Both the position numbers and the translations under genes were made by a program. A stretch of 6,528 bases of DNA. Source: Clostridia bacterium. Lineage in GTDB: Bacteria > Bacillota > Clostridia > Christensenellales > CAG-314. Position 1 is the stretch's first letter. Each line of letters begins with the position of its first letter. This document shows positions 5,212-6,528 of the stretch, in pieces. The notes below the pieces were generated by a model that searched no databases, was not told the DNA's origin, and saw nothing but the letters and a program-made list of their open reading frames with translations. The DNA is taken from the NCBI GenBank assembly GCA_900769665.1, contig CAAGHL010000018.1, forward strand, positions 1 through 6,528. The letters run 5' to 3'.

Positions 5212-5250
5212 AAAAAAAAATCGACATCGATTCCTTGTCGATGCCGATTT
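5212..5250 (-). terminator. Rho-independent terminator of the 5292-5807 gene
   Basis: The arms at 5218-5230 and 5238-5250 pair at 12 of 13 positions and on the minus strand run into nine T residues. It begins 42 bases after the stop codon of the upstream gene. The promoter-proximal arm also contains AATCGACATCGATT (5219-5232), whose exact reverse complement occurs at 5106-5119. Confidence 0.85.
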
Positions 5251-5291
5251 CTATCAATAAGTTTTCTTCCGTCAAGCCGTCACACCGCAGT

Positions 5292-5807
5292 TCACTGCAA
5301 CGCTGACAACAAACTGCTTGTGACGTCGGCGTTAAGCTCGGATGTTTTGTCCTCTATTGCTTTGTTGTAGGCCTCTTCGCTGTCGTAACCGCCGTCTGCG
5401 TATTTGTCGGCAAGCAAGCCGAGTTCGTAATCTAGGCGGTTGCGGTAGGTGATTACCGACGTGTAAGCAAAGTGTTTGATAGACTCGTAAGTGTAGCCGA
5501 AACTTTCGTATTTGTCCATGGTTACGCCGTATGCGGACAATTCGCCAACGATCTTTTTGACGTTTTCATCTTCCGCCATATTGCCGGCAAGAAACATCGA
5601 CGCACAACCTTCCGCGCGACTTAGACAAAACTCGACGCGTTCGTCGCTTACGATATACTCGTTTACATCGCCCGATTGTATATGCGCGATAATCGACATA
5701 TAGTCGTATTCCTCGGGAGGTTGTTTTTCGTATTTTAAGTAAAACGATTCGTTGAACATTCCGTCGGGAAATTTGTAATAGTCGCAATCAGCTTGAAGTA
5801 ATTTCAC
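5292..5807 (-). CDS. Hypothetical acidic protein, 171 residues
   Basis: The family is not recognised. The frame is intact and uses codons like its neighbours. It is bounded by a strong terminator downstream. The GTG at 5807 is preferred because GAGGTG lies six bases before it; a GTG three codons upstream (5816) overlaps that Shine-Dalgarno and has none of its own. The product, starting MKLLQADCDYYKFPDGMFNE, has no signal peptide or membrane segment, is rich in Tyr, Asp and Glu, and should be a cytosolic, mostly helical protein; its last 45 residues (from about LDYELGLLADKYADGGYDSE) look like charged helices. Four cysteines are scattered without metal-site spacing. No clear promoter is seen; the nearest upstream element is the terminator of tRNA-Arg, so a weak promoter between 5820 and 5957 is assumed. 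Confidence 0.7.
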   Translation of the reverse strand: MKLLQADCDYYKFPDGMFNESFYLKYEKQPPEEYDYMSIIAHIQSGDVNEYIVSDERVEFCLSRAEGCASMFLAGNMAEDENVKKIVGELSAYGVTMDKYESFGYTYESIKHFAYTSVITYRNRLDYELGLLADKYADGGYDSEEAYNKAIEDKTSELNADVTSSLLSALQ

Positions 5808-5957
5808 TTTCTTCACCTCGTATGGTTAATTTGATTATCACTAATAATTTTGCGGAACAGTATTACAACATCGCCGATATTATCCCTTATCCAAACATAT
5901 AATTCTATAAAACTCTCTTTAGCCGTAAGAAATCCTGTTTGCATATTTAGTCTTTGT

Positions 5958-5983
5958 AAAAAAGACAGCATAAAGCTGTCTTT
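5958..5983 (-). terminator. Rho-independent terminator of tRNA-Arg
   Basis: AAAGACAGC (5961-5969) and GCTGTCTTT (5975-5983) form a perfect nine-base-pair stem around a five-base loop. On the minus strand a T-run follows. It starts 28 bases after the tRNA-Arg CCA. Confidence 0.85.
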
Positions 5984-6010
5984 AATTGCGAAAAAAGTCG
6001 CAGTTTGCAG

Positions 6011-6085
6011 TGGTCTACCTGCCGAGAGTCGAACTCGGATCAATGCCGTCGGAGGGCATCATTCTATCCATTAGACTACAGGTAG
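6011..6085 (-). tRNA. tRNA-Arg(CCG)
   Basis: A complete 75-base tRNA with encoded CCA on the minus strand. The acceptor arm is CTACCTG with CAGGTAG, the D-arm is TCTA/TAGA with a loop containing GGA (the A20 arginine identity base), and the anticodon stem is ATGCC/GGCAT with loop CTCCGAC, giving anticodon CCG (reads CGG). The T-arm is CCGAG-TTCGACT-CTCGG with discriminator A. The first pair is C1-G72 rather than the usual G1-C72, which is uncommon outside initiator-like and a few elongator tRNAs. Confidence 0.96.
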
Positions 6086-6096
6086 GAACGTTGTTT

Positions 6097-6125
6097 ATTG
6101 TAGCATATTTTGTGTTTATTCGCAA
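6097..6125 (-). promoter_or_regulatory. Promoter of tRNA-Arg
   Basis: On the minus strand TTGCGA (6120-6125) and TACAAT (6097-6102) are 17 bases apart, with the -10 box 11 bases before the mature 5' end, so the precursor leader is only a few bases long. Confidence 0.8.
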
Positions 6126-6185
6126 GGGTTACAAGGATATTTTTCCGTTTCGACAAAATTTTTTGTAAAAATTGTTGCAAAACGA

Positions 6186-6214
6186 TTGATAATTGCTAAG
6201 TTTTGTGGTATATT
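6186..6214 (+). promoter_or_regulatory. Promoter of tRNA-Leu
   Basis: TTGATA (6186-6191) and TATATT (6209-6214) are 17 bases apart, with TGG before the -10 box (extended -10). The mature tRNA starts 27 bases further on. It is divergent from the tRNA-Arg promoter; the A/T-rich stretch between them, including ACAAAATTTTTTGT, may act as an UP element for both. Confidence 0.75.
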
Positions 6215-6240
6215 TAATAAGCTGTATTCAGCATGTATGT

Positions 6241-6326
6241 GCTGGTGTGGTGGAATGGCAGACGCGTCGGACTCAAAATCCGATGTTGGTGACAACATGT
6301 GGGTTCAAGTCCCACCACCAGCACCA
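6241..6326 (+). tRNA. tRNA-Leu(CAA)
   Basis: A complete 86-base class II tRNA with encoded CCA. The acceptor arm is GCTGGTG with CACCAGC, the anticodon stem is TCGGA/TCCGA with loop CTCAAAA, giving anticodon CAA (reads TTG), the long variable arm is TGTTG-GTGA-CAACA, and the T-arm is GTGGG-TTCAAGT-CCCAC with discriminator A. Its sequence from 6257 onward is repeated at 6462-6528. Confidence 0.97.
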
Positions 6327-6330
6327 ATAG

Positions 6331-6358
6331 AGCTATCGTTTTGCGATAGCTTTTTTTT
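6331..6358 (+). terminator. Rho-independent terminator of tRNA-Leu
   Basis: AGCTATCG (6331-6338) and CGATAGCT (6344-6351) form a perfect stem around loop TTTTG, followed by a run of eight T residues (6351-6358). It starts four bases after the tRNA CCA. Confidence 0.9.
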
Positions 6359-6461
6359 GCTTTATTATACCTACGCAGTAGTGTGGTTCGCGTAGTATGG
6401 GTGGAATACCTCGCAAGTTCAGCTCGGTGGCGTTCGCCGCAAATACGGCGGCTCGGCTGAG

Positions 6462-6528
6462 GGCAGACGTGTCGGACTCAAAATCCGATGTTGGTGACAA
6501 CATGTGGGTTCAAGTCCCACCACCAGCA
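6462..6528 (+). repeat. Partial second copy of tRNA-Leu(CAA), 5' part missing
   Basis: These 67 bases match 6257-6323 with a single difference (T6470 for C6265). They cover the tRNA from the D-loop through anticodon, variable arm, T-arm and acceptor 3' strand to the discriminator base, where the window ends. The 5' acceptor strand GCTGGTG and 5' half of the D-arm are absent; the sequence before it is GC-rich and cannot pair with CACCAGC. GGTGGAAT, which directly precedes this point in the intact gene (6249-6256), occurs at 6400-6407, 54 bases before the copy begins. The intervening stretch holds a hairpin, CGCCG-CAAATA-CGGCG (6434-6449). It is unlikely to be a functional tRNA as it stands. 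Confidence 0.8.

Noticed and set aside
5813..6043. 76-codon minus-strand ORF in front of the hypothetical gene
   Set aside because: Its N-terminal part runs through the 3' end of tRNA-Arg and the tRNA terminator; only the last 43 codons could be considered, and those are listed as a weak finding.

Overview
The window looks like chromosomal DNA from a low-to-moderate GC Clostridia-type Firmicute, probably an uncultured gut lineage. The grounds are strong AGGAGG-type ribosome binding sites, consensus sigma-A promoters with mostly 17-base spacers, short hairpin-plus-U terminators, tRNA genes that encode their own CCA ends, and a Gram-positive style lipoprotein. The lineage is an inference; no rRNA or marker gene is present.

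Layout. Positions 1-165 hold the N-terminus of a minus-strand lipoprotein that runs off the left edge, with a consensus promoter near 458-486. Positions 487-1014 have no convincing gene but contain two large imperfect inverted repeats (641-702, 738-807) and a plus-strand terminator (867-896). Positions 1015-1783 are the wreck of a mobile element: the C-terminal part of a rolling-circle Rep-like protein followed directly by what looks like the C-terminal tail of a large serine recombinase. Next comes tRNA-Glu(CTC) on the minus strand (2052-2127). A 21-base copy of its 3' end lies 163 bases further downstream, and each copy has its own terminator, which is the footprint expected of integration at a tRNA gene.

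Positions 2662-5807 carry three well-formed minus-strand genes: an unrecognised 171-residue acidic protein, a soluble FtsK/SpoIIIE-type motor homologue whose Walker A motif is destroyed, and a prohibitin/SPFH membrane protein. The last two have their own promoters and are separated by only 116 bases without an obvious terminator, so read-through is possible. A 31-base repeat centred on ATACGTAT occurs three times, each time near the 3' end of one of these genes; one copy supplies the last codons of the FtsK-like gene.

The right end has divergent tRNA-Arg(CCG) (minus) and tRNA-Leu(CAA) (plus), each with promoter and terminator. After the tRNA-Leu terminator a second copy of its 3' three-quarters begins and runs to the edge, but its 5' part is replaced by unrelated GC-rich sequence. 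Two of the three tRNA genes therefore have a nearby partial 3' duplicate.

The most unusual items are the inactivated FtsK-like motor beside the SPFH protein, the two tRNA 3'-end duplications, and the ATACGTAT repeat family. No CRISPR array, complete transposase or defence cassette is visible.
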